From Sulfuriferula sp047300855 (GTDB taxonomy: Bacteria > Pseudomonadota > Gammaproteobacteria > Burkholderiales > Sulfuriferulaceae), in the NCBI RefSeq assembly GCF_047300855.1, contig NZ_CP170197.1, positions 372,001 to 436,000 on the forward strand: a stretch of DNA of 64,000 nt, read 5' to 3'. The notes beneath the pieces were generated by a model. The model was not told the DNA's origin. It did no database searches and saw nothing but the letters and a program-made list of their open reading frames with translations. The position numbers and the translations under genes are program-made. Positions 34,144 through 43,339 of this stretch are shown piece after piece (the first letter of the stretch is position 1; each line of letters opens with the position of its first letter).

Positions 34144-34737
34144 ATGGTCGGCCGGCATCCAGTTCATTTCCTTTTTCTGTTTGTGGTGCTTGTTTTCAGT
34201 GCCTGCAGTCAGAAACAGCCCCCGCATTACCAGGCTACCGATATCACCGGGGTCGATTACGCGCGCGATTTTCGGCTGACTGATCAAACCGGCAGAGTAC
34301 GCACTCTGGCCGATTTCCGTGGCAAGGTCGTTGCAATCTTTTTCGGATATACACACTGTCCGGATGTTTGTCCGACCACGTTGTCGGATTTCGCCATGGC
34401 GATGAAGCTGCTTGGCAAGGACGCTGCCAGGGTACAGGTCATTTTTGTGACGGTGGATCCGCAGCGGGATACACGCAGTGTGCTAGCCCAGTATATGCCC
34501 GCCTTCAATCCCGGTTTCCTGGGAATGTATGCAAGCCCGGAAGAAACTGCCGCACTGGCCAAATCATTCAAGGTCTTTTATCAAAAACAGCCGCCAGACG
34601 CGCGAGGCAATTATTCGGTGGACCACAGTGCCGGGACCTATGTCTACGACACGCAAGGCCGGTTGCGACTCTACATGGCCTATGGGGAAGGGCCACAGGC
34701 CATCGCGCACGACATTTCATTGTTGCTCGGGAGCTGA
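34144..34737 (+). CDS. SCO1/SenC copper chaperone, lipoprotein
   Basis: The lipobox LVFSAC places the lipid cysteine at residue 21 when started from the ATG at 34144 (preceded by AGAGG). The copper ligands are C72 and C76 (GYTHCPDVCPTT) and H161 (YSVDHSAGTYVYD), the classic SCO set. It metallates CuA of subunit II and may also serve cbb3. Located between the aa3/caa3 assembly genes and ccoN. Confidence 0.94.
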   Translation: MVGRHPVHFLFLFVVLVFSACSQKQPPHYQATDITGVDYARDFRLTDQTGRVRTLADFRGKVVAIFFGYTHCPDVCPTTLSDFAMAMKLLGKDAARVQVIFVTVDPQRDTRSVLAQYMPAFNPGFLGMYASPEETAALAKSFKVFYQKQPPDARGNYSVDHSAGTYVYDTQGRLRLYMAYGEGPQAIAHDISLLLGS

Positions 34738-34842
34738 ACTATCTTGCGCGCGGCGACATGTCACTGGTAAAATCCGAAAATTCGTAATATTCCAATTTAC
34801 TAACACTAGTCAATTTAGACTGGGCGGCGTAGGAGAGTCCTC

Positions 34843-36312
34843 ATGGCGGTTACGGCACTGAGCAGTACCGAGCAATACAATTTCGATATTGTGAAGAAGT
34901 TCTCCATCATGACCATGGTGTGGGGAGTGATTGCCATGACGGCGGGCGTATATATCGCGTCTGAGCTGGCATGGCCGTTCCTGAATTTCGATATTCCATA
35001 CATCACATTCGGACGGCTCCGTCCGGTACATACAACCAGCGCGATTTTCGGTTTCGGCGGCAGCGCATTGTTTGCAACTTCCTATTACATTGTGCAACGC
35101 ACCTGCCAGTCGCGTCTGTTCAGTGACGGTATGGCAAGCTTCACCTTCTGGGGCTGGCAGGCGATTATTGTGCTCGCGGATATTAGCTATATGCTGGGCC
35201 ATACTCAATCGCGCGAATACGCGGAAATGGAATGGCCGATCGATATCCTGATCGAGATTGTATGGGTTACCTATCTTGCCCTGTTTGTCGGCACCATCAT
35301 GCGCCGCAAACAGCCACATATCTATGTGGCTAACTGGTTTTTCCTGGCCTTCATTCTCGCTACGGCGCTGCTGCATACTTTCAACAATCTGGCCGTTCCG
35401 GTCAGTCTGTTCTCGATGAAGTCATACAGCCTGTTTTCGGGTGTACAGGATGCGATGACAGAATGGTGGTACGGACACAACTCGGTAGGCTTCTTCCTTA
35501 CCGCTGCGTTTCTGGGGATGATGTATTACTTCGTGCCCAAGCAGGCGGGCCGTCCGATTTACTCTTACCGTTTGTCCATCGTCCATTTCTGGGCGCTGTC
35601 ATTCCTGTACATGTGGGTCGGTGCGCACCACCTGCACTGGACCGCGCTACCGGACTGGACTTCCACTCTGGCGGCGACCTTCTCCATTATGTTGCTGCTG
35701 CCATCCTGGGGCGGCATGATCAACGGCATCATGACCCTGTCTGGTGCGTGGGATAAGCTGCGTACCGATCCGGTCATGCGTTTCCTGATCGTGGCGCTGT
35801 CGTTCTACGGCATGGCAACTTTTGAAGGCCCGCTGCTGGCGCTGAAGGATGTGAACGCGCTCTCGCATTACACGGACTGGACGGTTGGTCACGTGCACTC
35901 GGGCACGCTGGGCTGGGTATCAATGATTACCTTCGGTTCCATGTATCACATGATACCCAAGCTTTGGGACACCAAAATCTGGAGCCAAAAACTGGTGGGC
36001 ATACATTTCTGGTTCGCCAGTATCGGAGTGTTGCTATACATCACTGCGATGTGGATTTCCGGGATTCTGCAAGGGCTGATGTGGCGTGCATTCGATCAGT
36101 ACGGCAATCTTCAGTATTCATTCGTTGAGTCTGTTGCTGCCATGCACCCGTTCTATGCGATGCGTGCGATTGGCGGCATGTTCTTCCTGACCGGCATGGT
36201 GATGATGTTCGTTAACGTTGCCATGACGATTCGCCAGGCCAGGGGCGAGACGGCAGAGCTGGAAGCAAAAATGTCCGCCAAAATGGCAAAATCCGGCATG
36301 GCCGGCGCTTAA
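34843..36312 (+). CDS. ccoN: cbb3-type cytochrome c oxidase subunit I
   Basis: The 489-residue catalytic subunit of the high-affinity C-family heme-copper oxidase, with about twelve membrane spans. RPVHTTSAIFGFGGSALFAT holds a low-spin heme ligand, YGHNSVGFFLTAAFLGMMYY the CuB His and SYRLSIVHFWALSF the cbb3 tyrosine. It heads ccoNOQP. I found no convincing FNR box (TTGAT-n4-ATCAA) in the 105-base upstream gap. Confidence 0.97.
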   Translation: MAVTALSSTEQYNFDIVKKFSIMTMVWGVIAMTAGVYIASELAWPFLNFDIPYITFGRLRPVHTTSAIFGFGGSALFATSYYIVQRTCQSRLFSDGMASFTFWGWQAIIVLADISYMLGHTQSREYAEMEWPIDILIEIVWVTYLALFVGTIMRRKQPHIYVANWFFLAFILATALLHTFNNLAVPVSLFSMKSYSLFSGVQDAMTEWWYGHNSVGFFLTAAFLGMMYYFVPKQAGRPIYSYRLSIVHFWALSFLYMWVGAHHLHWTALPDWTSTLAATFSIMLLLPSWGGMINGIMTLSGAWDKLRTDPVMRFLIVALSFYGMATFEGPLLALKDVNALSHYTDWTVGHVHSGTLGWVSMITFGSMYHMIPKLWDTKIWSQKLVGIHFWFASIGVLLYITAMWISGILQGLMWRAFDQYGNLQYSFVESVAAMHPFYAMRAIGGMFFLTGMVMMFVNVAMTIRQARGETAELEAKMSAKMAKSGMAGA

Positions 36313-36330
36313 AAGTACGAGGAAGCAGAA

Positions 36331-37074
36331 ATGTTCAATTTCAAGCACGAATGGATTGAGACTAATGTGGGCCTGCTGTTGGTGCTGACCATGCTGGCCA
36401 TCAGTATTGGCGGCCTGGTCGAAATCGCGCCATTATTTCTTATCAAGACTACGGTGGAGAAAGTGGATGGTGTGCGTCCCTACACCCCGCTGGAATTGCG
36501 TGGCCGCGATATCTATCAGCGTGAAGGTTGCTACCTGTGCCATTCGCAGATGATCCGTCCGTTCCGCGATGAAGCGCTGCGTTACGGACACTATTCGCTG
36601 GCAGCCGAGTCCGAATACGATCATCCATTCCAGTGGGGTTCCAAGCGTACCGGACCGGATCTGGCGCGCGTCGGTAAGAAGTACTCCAACGAATGGCAGG
36701 TTGCTCACCTGACCAGCCCGCGCTCCATGGTTCCAGAATCAGTCATGCCCAATTTCCCCTGGCTGGAAAAGAATGAACTGAATATTTCGGATATCAAGGA
36801 ACGCATGGAAGCCTTGCGTAAAGTCGGCGTACCCTATTCGCTCACCAAATCCGAATACCAGGCTAACGTCAAACAGTTCGGAGCAGCAACAGCCGAGATG
36901 CTGAGCATCCCGGATGCGCGCAAAAATCTTATCGCGCAGGCTGAGTCGGGCAACTATGATGGTGACCCCAGCAGAATTACGGAGATGGATGCGCTGGTGG
37001 CGTATTTGCAGGTGCTTGGCACCATGGTTGATTTCAGCAAATATGACGACGACGCGTTCGTGAAATACCGTTAA
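36331..37074 (+). CDS. ccoO: cbb3-type cytochrome c oxidase subunit II
   Basis: A membrane-anchored monoheme cytochrome c of 247 residues. One N-terminal span (12-38) precedes EGCYLCHSQMIRPF with heme site CYLCH at 67-71. PESVMPNFPWL provides the axial Met. It follows ccoN after 18 bases. Confidence 0.97.
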   Translation: MFNFKHEWIETNVGLLLVLTMLAISIGGLVEIAPLFLIKTTVEKVDGVRPYTPLELRGRDIYQREGCYLCHSQMIRPFRDEALRYGHYSLAAESEYDHPFQWGSKRTGPDLARVGKKYSNEWQVAHLTSPRSMVPESVMPNFPWLEKNELNISDIKERMEALRKVGVPYSLTKSEYQANVKQFGAATAEMLSIPDARKNLIAQAESGNYDGDPSRITEMDALVAYLQVLGTMVDFSKYDDDAFVKYR

Positions 37075-37092
37075 TCAATAATAGGCCGGCCC

Positions 37093-37287
37093 ATGGACAT
37101 GCAATGGTTGAACTGGTTTGCGTCATATGAGAATACCAAGCCGCTGGCGCTGGTGATTCTGTTCGTCACTTTCGTGCTGATTGTGCTGTATGTATACGGC
37201 AGCAAAAAGCGCGGCGAGCGGCTGGAAACCTACAAATACATGCCGTTCATGGACGATGAATCTGAAAGCAAGGAAGACAACAAATGA
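37093..37287 (+). CDS. ccoQ: cbb3-type oxidase subunit CcoQ
   Basis: A 64-residue single-span protein (PLALVILFVTFVLIVLYVYG, followed by KRGERLE and an acidic tail), the normal CcoQ layout between ccoO and ccoP. CcoQ stabilises CcoP in the complex. Its stop overlaps the ccoP ATG. Confidence 0.92.
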   Translation: MDMQWLNWFASYENTKPLALVILFVTFVLIVLYVYGSKKRGERLETYKYMPFMDDESESKEDNK

Positions 37288-38204
37288 GCCAGGAAAAATT
37301 ACAGTCGCACACGGTGCAGACTACCGGTCATGCATGGGACGGCGATCTGCAGGAATACAATAATCCGATCCCGAACTGGTGGCTGTATGCATTCTATATT
37401 ACTGTGTTCGCGGCAATCGCCTATTGGTTTACTTATCCTGCGTGGCCAGTAGGCCAGGGTTTCACGAAGGGCTTTGATCAGATCACCTACGTTAACGACA
37501 AGGGCGTGACAAAAACCACCCACTGGAATACTCGTGCCCTGTTCATCAAAGAAAACAACGAGGCAATCGCAGCACAGAAACCCTATTTTGATAAGGTTGC
37601 GTCGATGCCGTTTGATCAGATCGCCAAGGATCCCGAACTTAACAGCTTTGTATTATCGGCAGGCAAGCAGCTATTTTCAGACAACTGCGCTGCCTGCCAT
37701 CAGCAGGGTGGTGGCGGAAAAATGGATTTCGCTCCAAATTTGACCGATGACGACTGGCTCTACGGCGGCCATTACGCAAATATTCAGCAGACCATTACCA
37801 ATGGCCGTCACGGTTACATGCCGCCGTTTGCCGAAGTTTTGACCGATACGCAAATGACCCAACTGGCGGATTATGTATTGAGCCTTTCGCACAATCCTGT
37901 AAATCCGGAGAGCGCCAAGGCAGGTGACGCGTTGTTTCATTCCGAAACGGCAGCCTGCTATTACTGTCACGGGGATGATGCCAAAGGTCGCGAGGCACAC
38001 GGTTCAGCCAACTTGACTGACAGCATCTGGCTGTGGGCAGACGTGCCCGATGCCAAAACCATACCGCTGAAGGAAGCCGCAGTGAAGAATGTCATTCGCA
38101 CCGGTTTGAATAAAGGCGTCATGCCTAGCTGGAAAGACCGGCTGTCGGCTGAACAAATCAAGTTGTTGACAGTCTACGTACACGAATTGGGTGGTGGCAA
38201 ATAA
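37284..38204 (+). CDS. ccoP: cbb3-type cytochrome c oxidase subunit III, diheme
   Basis: A diheme cytochrome c of 306 residues. One N-terminal span (32-52, NWWLYAFYITVFAAIAYWFT) is followed by two heme domains with CAACH at 135-139 and CYYCH at 225-229. It passes electrons from soluble cytochrome c to CcoO. A terminator follows within 50-80 bases. Confidence 0.97.
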   Translation: MSQEKLQSHTVQTTGHAWDGDLQEYNNPIPNWWLYAFYITVFAAIAYWFTYPAWPVGQGFTKGFDQITYVNDKGVTKTTHWNTRALFIKENNEAIAAQKPYFDKVASMPFDQIAKDPELNSFVLSAGKQLFSDNCAACHQQGGGGKMDFAPNLTDDDWLYGGHYANIQQTITNGRHGYMPPFAEVLTDTQMTQLADYVLSLSHNPVNPESAKAGDALFHSETAACYYCHGDDAKGREAHGSANLTDSIWLWADVPDAKTIPLKEAAVKNVIRTGLNKGVMPSWKDRLSAEQIKLLTVYVHELGGGK

Positions 38205-38252
38205 GCAGTAATTGACCCCTGATCCGGTTCCGGCCGGTCTCGCGGCCTAAAC

Positions 38253-38283
38253 AAAACCCCTGCCATGCTGCGGGGGTTTTTTC
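38253..38283 (+). terminator. Rho-independent terminator after ccoP
   Basis: AAAACCCC (38253-38260) pairs with GGGGTTTT (38273-38280), and two further T follow. It separates ccoNOQP from the maturation genes ccoG-H-I-S, which start 14 bases later. Confidence 0.75.
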
Positions 38284-38296
38284 ATGGAGAACATGT

Positions 38297-39733
38297 TTGA
38301 ACGTTGGTATTGAAGAACCGCGGGCGCTATACCAGAAGCGCATCCCAATTGTTACCCGTTCAGTTAAAGGGCGTTTTCGCAATTTCAAATGGGGCGTGAT
38401 GGTACTGGCTTATGCGGTGTTCTTCGGGCTGCCGTGGCTACCCTGGACGCGACATGGCGTGGCTTCCCAAGCGGTCATGTTCGACCTGGCTGAACGTCGC
38501 TTCTTCATTTTCGACCTGGTCATGTATCCGCAGAATATCATCTGGCTGGCCTTGTTATTATTCATTGCTGCCGTCGCGCTGTTTTTTGCCACTTCATTGA
38601 TAGGCCGTGCATTTTGCGGCTACTTCTGTTTTCAGACTTTATGGACAGATATATTTATCTGGATTGAAAAACTGATACAGGGTGAGCGCCCCGCTCGCAT
38701 TCGGTTGCAGCGGCAGCCATGGAATGGCGAGAAGATTCTCAAACTGAGCGCGACGCACGGTCTGTGGCTGTTGATTTCATTCTGGACCGGCATGACTTTC
38801 GTGCTCTACTACGGCTACGCTCCTGATCTGCTGGTGCGGTTTTTTACCGGCCATGCCGCCTACGCTGCGTATGTCACGGTATTTTCGTTGACCCTCACCA
38901 CCTACGCCGCTGCAGGTCTGATGCGCGAGCAAATCTGCGCGTATGTATGCCCCTACGGGCGCTTCCAGAGTGTGATGTATGACCCCGAAACGCTGGCCGT
39001 CGCTTATGACGCCAAGCGGGGTGATGGCAGTATGGGGCGTGCAGCGCCCAGGGCAGAATTGAAAATACATGAAATCCGCCAGCAGAAGGGTTATGGCGAC
39101 TGCATTGATTGCGGGTTCTGCGTGCAGGTGTGTCCGGCTGGAATCGATATTCGGGACGGCTTGCAATACCGTTGCATATCCTGTGGTTTGTGTATTGACG
39201 CCTGCAACACCATTATGGATTCGGTGGGTTATCCACGCGGCCTGATCCGCTATGATTCGGAAGCCAATCTGGCGCAGTCTGTGCCGGCCAAACCGCATAT
39301 CCACTGGAAACGAATCAAGGTTGTGGGATATTTCGTAGCGCTCAGCGTTATGACAGGTGCGCTGATATACAGTATTGCCACGCGTACCAATTTCGAACAC
39401 GATGTCCAACAAATACGCCAGCCGTTATACGTAGTGCTCTCCAACGGTGACATCCGCAACCGTTACCAGATCCATCTCACCAACAAGAGCGGCGCTGATA
39501 TGGAATATCGCATCAGCACGCGGGGATTGCCTCCGGGGGCGCTGGATATGGACGAGTCGCAGACCGTCAAGGTGCGCAGTGGCAATAGCGTGCTCGTGCA
39601 GGCAAGTATCAAACTCACGCCGCAGCAAGTCGGAAAATATCCCAGGTTTGATTTTGTGATTACCCCGGTATCCGAACCGGATGATCGGGTGGTAGAGCAG
39701 GTAAACTTTTATTCAAGGACGAACGGACAATGA
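38297..39733 (+). CDS. ccoG: cbb3 oxidase accessory protein CcoG (FixG/RdxA)
   Basis: A polytopic ferredoxin-like protein that reduces Cu(II) for cbb3 copper supply. The two 4Fe-4S clusters use CIDCGFCVQVCP and CISCGLCIDACN near 270-305. Five spans and a C-terminal periplasmic Ig-like domain follow the FixG pattern. The only suitable start is TTG at 38297, with GGAGA upstream; the ATGs at 38284 and 38293 are out of frame. Confidence 0.94.
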   Translation: MNVGIEEPRALYQKRIPIVTRSVKGRFRNFKWGVMVLAYAVFFGLPWLPWTRHGVASQAVMFDLAERRFFIFDLVMYPQNIIWLALLLFIAAVALFFATSLIGRAFCGYFCFQTLWTDIFIWIEKLIQGERPARIRLQRQPWNGEKILKLSATHGLWLLISFWTGMTFVLYYGYAPDLLVRFFTGHAAYAAYVTVFSLTLTTYAAAGLMREQICAYVCPYGRFQSVMYDPETLAVAYDAKRGDGSMGRAAPRAELKIHEIRQQKGYGDCIDCGFCVQVCPAGIDIRDGLQYRCISCGLCIDACNTIMDSVGYPRGLIRYDSEANLAQSVPAKPHIHWKRIKVVGYFVALSVMTGALIYSIATRTNFEHDVQQIRQPLYVVLSNGDIRNRYQIHLTNKSGADMEYRISTRGLPPGALDMDESQTVKVRSGNSVLVQASIKLTPQQVGKYPRFDFVITPVSEPDDRVVEQVNFYSRTNGQ

Positions 39734-40521
39734 GCTTGCTGGAAACGCTGTTTGGTGGCGCGGTAATTGTAGTGATATTGCATTGGATGCTGGGGCGCGC
39801 AGGGCTGGCAAACTATTGGCGCGGTGTGATTTCCGGTGCGGTTCCCACTATCGGTTATGCCGTGTATGCCATTATGAATAACGATCAGCTTGATGTGATC
39901 GCCATTCACGTCGCAATCTATCTCGCCACCGCAACCGTACTCAGCCTGCTCGCAAGCGATAAACGCAACTCGGGAAAACGCATGCACTGGGCACCCAAAG
40001 CGCTGGTCGTATTCTTCGGCTTGCTGACCGTGATCGATGGCACATTCGTGGCTGTTTCCACCCACGGCGTGCCACCCTGGGTGGCGAGCCTGATCATGCC
40101 ACGTGCCAAGAATCACCCGGTATATTCCGGATTCTCGGGAGTTACCGAGCACGACGAACAGGCTGCAAAGGCTGTCAACGAACATCTTAAAGCGCTCTCT
40201 GATGAACAAAAGCTGGGCTGGGACGTAGAAATGGAAGGCCTGGATACACTGAAGTCTGGGCCATCAGCAGTGAATAATCTCACCATGCGTTTGCACGACA
40301 GGCAGAAACAGCCCATGCAAAATGCCGTCGTCACCTTGAATTTCTTTCGTCCCGGCTATGTGCAAATGCTTCCTCCCCTTCGTCTGCTTGAGGTTAAGCC
40401 TGGCAAGTACGGCGGCAGTATCAGTATTCCTGGTACCGGCTCATGGGTGGTCAAACTGGTGATCGAAGCCAATGGTCAACGCGTCGAACGCGAACACGAT
40501 GTGAGCGTGCCTGCCTCCTGA
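39730..40521 (+). CDS. FixH-domain protein with an extra N-terminal membrane domain
   Basis: A 263-residue protein. The N-terminal ~110 residues contain about four hydrophobic segments (GGAVIVVILHWMLG, GVISGAVPTIGYAVYAI, IAIHVAIYLATATVLSLLA, ALVVFFGLLTVIDGTFVAV). The C-terminal ~145 residues resemble FixH/CcoH (GLDTLKSGPSAVNNLTMRLHD, FFRPGY, PGKYGGSISIPGTGSWVVKL). Classical CcoH is about 165 residues with one span, so this is an extended form. It overlaps ccoG by 4 bases and precedes ccoI, the normal ccoH position. Confidence 0.8.
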   Translation: MSLLETLFGGAVIVVILHWMLGRAGLANYWRGVISGAVPTIGYAVYAIMNNDQLDVIAIHVAIYLATATVLSLLASDKRNSGKRMHWAPKALVVFFGLLTVIDGTFVAVSTHGVPPWVASLIMPRAKNHPVYSGFSGVTEHDEQAAKAVNEHLKALSDEQKLGWDVEMEGLDTLKSGPSAVNNLTMRLHDRQKQPMQNAVVTLNFFRPGYVQMLPPLRLLEVKPGKYGGSISIPGTGSWVVKLVIEANGQRVEREHDVSVPAS

Positions 40522-40528
40522 GTAACGC

Positions 40529-42940
40529 ATGACGGCAACCGAATCTTGCTATCACTGCGGTCAGCCAGTCCCTGGCGGCGCAGAATTTAGCGTTAACATC
40601 GCCCGCCAGTCGCGCGCCATGTGCTGTCGTGGTTGTCAGGCAGTCGCCCAGGCGATTGTGGACAATGGTCTCGGCGAGTATTACTTCAATCGCACTGCAT
40701 TGCCGGGGCAAGGGCATGAAATATTGCCAGATGAGCTGAAAAAGCTTGCCCTGTACGATCATCCGGATATCCAGCGCAGCTTTGTGATCGACAGCGGCGT
40801 GAATCAGCGCGAGGCGGTGCTGATCCTGGAGGGAATCACCTGCGCTGCCTGTGTCTGGCTAAACGAACGCCATCTCAAACAACTGCCCGGCGTGAACTCT
40901 GTGCAGGTTAATTATGCGAACCATCGTGCCAGAATTGCCTGGGATAGTCGTGAAATCTCCCTGTCGCGCATCCTCCAGGAAATCCAGTTGCTCGGCTATA
41001 ACGCGCATCCCTACAGCGCTTTGCAAGCCGATGCCTTGCGCCAATCCAGGCGTAAAAAGGATTTGCAAAGACTTGCCATCGCCGGGATTGGTGCGGCGCA
41101 GACGATGATGTTGTCGGTTGGACTCTATGCAGGGAACTGGGATGGCATTGCTCCCACTACGGTGGTGCTGCTGCGCTGGTTCGGTCTGTTGCTGACGCTG
41201 CCGGTGGTGACATTCTCTGCCATGCCGTTTTATCGTGCAGCATGGAGTGGCATCAAGTCCAGGCATCTGAATATGGATGTACCGGTTGCACTGGCGATTA
41301 TTACAGCATTCATCGGGAGCGTGTGGGTCACCCTGTTCGGTGGTGCGCACGTTTATTACGACTCCATCGGCATGTTTACCCTGTTCCTGCTGGGCACGCG
41401 TTTGCTGGAAGCCGGCGCACGCGGTAGGTCGATTGAATCCGCAGAAAACCTGCTCAAGCTTCAGCCCACCATGGCCATTCGGCTGCGGGCTGGCCTGCAA
41501 GAATATGTACCGGTGCTGGATCTGCTGCGTGGTGACAGTATCCTGGCCAAACCAGGCGAGACGATCGCAGCGGATGGCACGGTCGCGGAAGGTATGTCGA
41601 CTGTAGATGAGGCACTATTGACCGGCGAACCGCGTCCGGTGCTCAAAAAGCCTGGTGATAGCGTGATCGCCGGCAGCATTAATCTGGAAGGCCCGCTCAC
41701 ATTGACAGTGACTGGCGTGGGTGAAAATACCGTCCTGGCGGGCATTGTACGTATGGTGGATAAGGCACAGGCCGAAAAACCGCATATCGCCACACTCGCG
41801 GATCGCACCGCTGCCTGGTTCACGCTTGCGCTGCTTGTTTTTACCGCCGTGGTCGGGCTGGCGTGGCTATTCATTGACCGCACGCAGGTGCTGGATATCG
41901 TACTGGCAGTGCTGGTGGTGACTTGCCCCTGCGCATTGTCGCTGGCAGTACCGGCAGCGCTGGCAGCGGCAGGGTCGCATCTCATCAAACGCGGCATTCT
42001 GGTGACGCGCGGCCATGCATTGGAAACACTGGCACGAGTGAATCATGTGGTCTTCGACAAGACCGGGACGCTGACACAAGGTAAACCGGCGGTGACGGAT
42101 GTGATTGTTCTGGCGGATTTGACCGCAGCGCAGTGTGATGTGCTGGCCGCGTGTCTCGAACAAGCCTCGGAACACCCGCTGGCAGCTGCATTCAAGGGGC
42201 GCGTATCGGGGTCTGATTTACCGGCCGTGCAAGCGGCACGCAATCATCCGGGGCAAGGTGTGTCCGGCGTCGTGGAAGGGCAAACTTATTCTCTGGGTAA
42301 TCAGGATTTTTCGCCGGCAAGCCGTATCCTGGCTGAGAATTATTCCACCCGCTATCCCAGTGCAACTTTGGTATGGCTGTGTGATGCGACGCGAGCGCTG
42401 GCCGTGTTTGTACTGGAAGATCCGTTGCGGGATGATGCCAGGCAGACAATTGCGACGCTCAGGGCGCGTGGCATTGCCATCAGTATTTTAAGTGGAGATA
42501 ACGAAACCACCGTGCGCCATGTCGGTGCTGCGCTGGGTGTCAGCAATCTCCACTGGCAGCAAAAACCTCAGGACAAACTTGCTGCTTTGCAAGTGATACA
42601 ACGCAATGGCGCTATTGTCGCGATGGTGGGTGATGGTATCAACGATGCGCCAGTACTGGCCGCGGCCCAGGTATCATTTGCCATGGCCGCGGGCACTAAT
42701 GTGGCCAACCAGAGTAGCGACATTGTATTGCTCTCCAACCGCTTGGGCGACGTGCCGCAGGCATTGGAAACGGGACGTGACACACTGGGAGTGATGCGCC
42801 AGAACTTGTTCTGGGCGGTGGCGTATAATGTGATCGCATTGCCATTTGCCGCGCTCGGCTATATTTCGCCGTGGCTGGCGGCACTGGGTATGTCCATCAG
42901 TTCCATGGTGGTGGTGTTGAACGCTTTGAGGTTAAGATGA
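40529..42940 (+). CDS. ccoI: Copper-exporting P1B-type ATPase for cbb3 assembly
   Basis: An 803-residue ATPase that delivers copper to the periplasm for cbb3 oxidase. The N-terminus has CYHCG and MCCRGC cysteines (7-36), a pattern of the CcoI/FixI subgroup, then a heavy-metal domain with GITCAAC (C105, C108). The membrane copper motif is CPC at 466-468, the phosphorylated Asp is D510 in DKTGTLTQG, and GDGINDAP closes the hinge. It overlaps ccoS by 4 bases. Confidence 0.96.
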   Translation: MTATESCYHCGQPVPGGAEFSVNIARQSRAMCCRGCQAVAQAIVDNGLGEYYFNRTALPGQGHEILPDELKKLALYDHPDIQRSFVIDSGVNQREAVLILEGITCAACVWLNERHLKQLPGVNSVQVNYANHRARIAWDSREISLSRILQEIQLLGYNAHPYSALQADALRQSRRKKDLQRLAIAGIGAAQTMMLSVGLYAGNWDGIAPTTVVLLRWFGLLLTLPVVTFSAMPFYRAAWSGIKSRHLNMDVPVALAIITAFIGSVWVTLFGGAHVYYDSIGMFTLFLLGTRLLEAGARGRSIESAENLLKLQPTMAIRLRAGLQEYVPVLDLLRGDSILAKPGETIAADGTVAEGMSTVDEALLTGEPRPVLKKPGDSVIAGSINLEGPLTLTVTGVGENTVLAGIVRMVDKAQAEKPHIATLADRTAAWFTLALLVFTAVVGLAWLFIDRTQVLDIVLAVLVVTCPCALSLAVPAALAAAGSHLIKRGILVTRGHALETLARVNHVVFDKTGTLTQGKPAVTDVIVLADLTAAQCDVLAACLEQASEHPLAAAFKGRVSGSDLPAVQAARNHPGQGVSGVVEGQTYSLGNQDFSPASRILAENYSTRYPSATLVWLCDATRALAVFVLEDPLRDDARQTIATLRARGIAISILSGDNETTVRHVGAALGVSNLHWQQKPQDKLAALQVIQRNGAIVAMVGDGINDAPVLAAAQVSFAMAAGTNVANQSSDIVLLSNRLGDVPQALETGRDTLGVMRQNLFWAVAYNVIALPFAALGYISPWLAALGMSISSMVVVLNALRLR

Positions 42941-43122
42941 CATCTACGTTGGTATTTCTGCTGGGTTTGACAGTCATATTTATTTTGTTGATTGGTTTCG
43001 GTATTTTCTGGGCAATCAAAAGCGGCCAGTTCGAAGATATGGAAGGGCCGGCACAACGCATCCTGATGGACGAGGATGACCCGATGCTGCCGTCGAATCA
43101 ATTGAGCGACAAAACGAAATAG
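42937..43122 (+). CDS. ccoS: cbb3 oxidase maturation protein CcoS
   Basis: A 61-residue single-span protein (TLVFLLGLTVIFILLIGFGI) followed by FWAIKSGQFEDMEGPAQRIL, the CcoS hallmark. Needed for cofactor insertion into CcoN in studied species. The ATG at 42937 overlaps the ccoI stop (ATGA). Confidence 0.94.
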   Translation: MTSTLVFLLGLTVIFILLIGFGIFWAIKSGQFEDMEGPAQRILMDEDDPMLPSNQLSDKTK

Positions 43123-43165
43123 TTTAAAATGAATCCAATTTTATATATTCGTGTAAGGATGCATC

Positions 43166-43267
43166 ATGACTCAGCTGTTCAATAAAACCAATCTGCCGAT
43201 GACCGTTATCGTGAGTCTCATTGTGTTTGCCTGGCTCAGCTTCTTCTCGGTTCTCCTGTTTGCGTGA
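43166..43267 (+). CDS. 33-residue hydrophobic peptide after ccoS
   Basis: The frame reads MTQLFNKTNLPMTVIVSLIV then FAWLSFFSVLLFA: one membrane span with a short polar head. AAGGA lies 6 bases before the ATG, an AT-rich tract with a TATATT lies just upstream, and a strong terminator begins 12 bases after the stop, so the frame is well bracketed. Its place and size recall accessory peptides of cbb3 oxidases (CcoM-like), but I cannot claim homology. Confidence 0.55.
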   Translation: MTQLFNKTNLPMTVIVSLIVFAWLSFFSVLLFA

Positions 43268-43279
43268 CACGCAAATGTG

Positions 43280-43319
43280 ACCCATAAAAAACCCCGCTAA
43301 TGCGGGGTTTTTTATGGGT
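43280..43319. terminator. Strong bidirectional rho-independent terminator
   Basis: ACCCATAAAAAACCCCGC (43280-43297) is the exact complement of GCGGGGTTTTTTATGGGT (43302-43319), an 18-base stem with a TAAT loop. With A-tracts on one side and T-tracts on the other it can stop transcription both from the cbb3 genes and from convergent rpoH. Confidence 0.93.
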
Positions 43320-43339
43320 CAGGGCGAGTCTGATAAAAT

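Noticed and set aside
34738..34842. Search for an FNR/Anr box upstream of ccoN
   Set aside because: No sequence close to TTGAT-n4-ATCAA was found; the AT-rich stretch gives only random half-sites.
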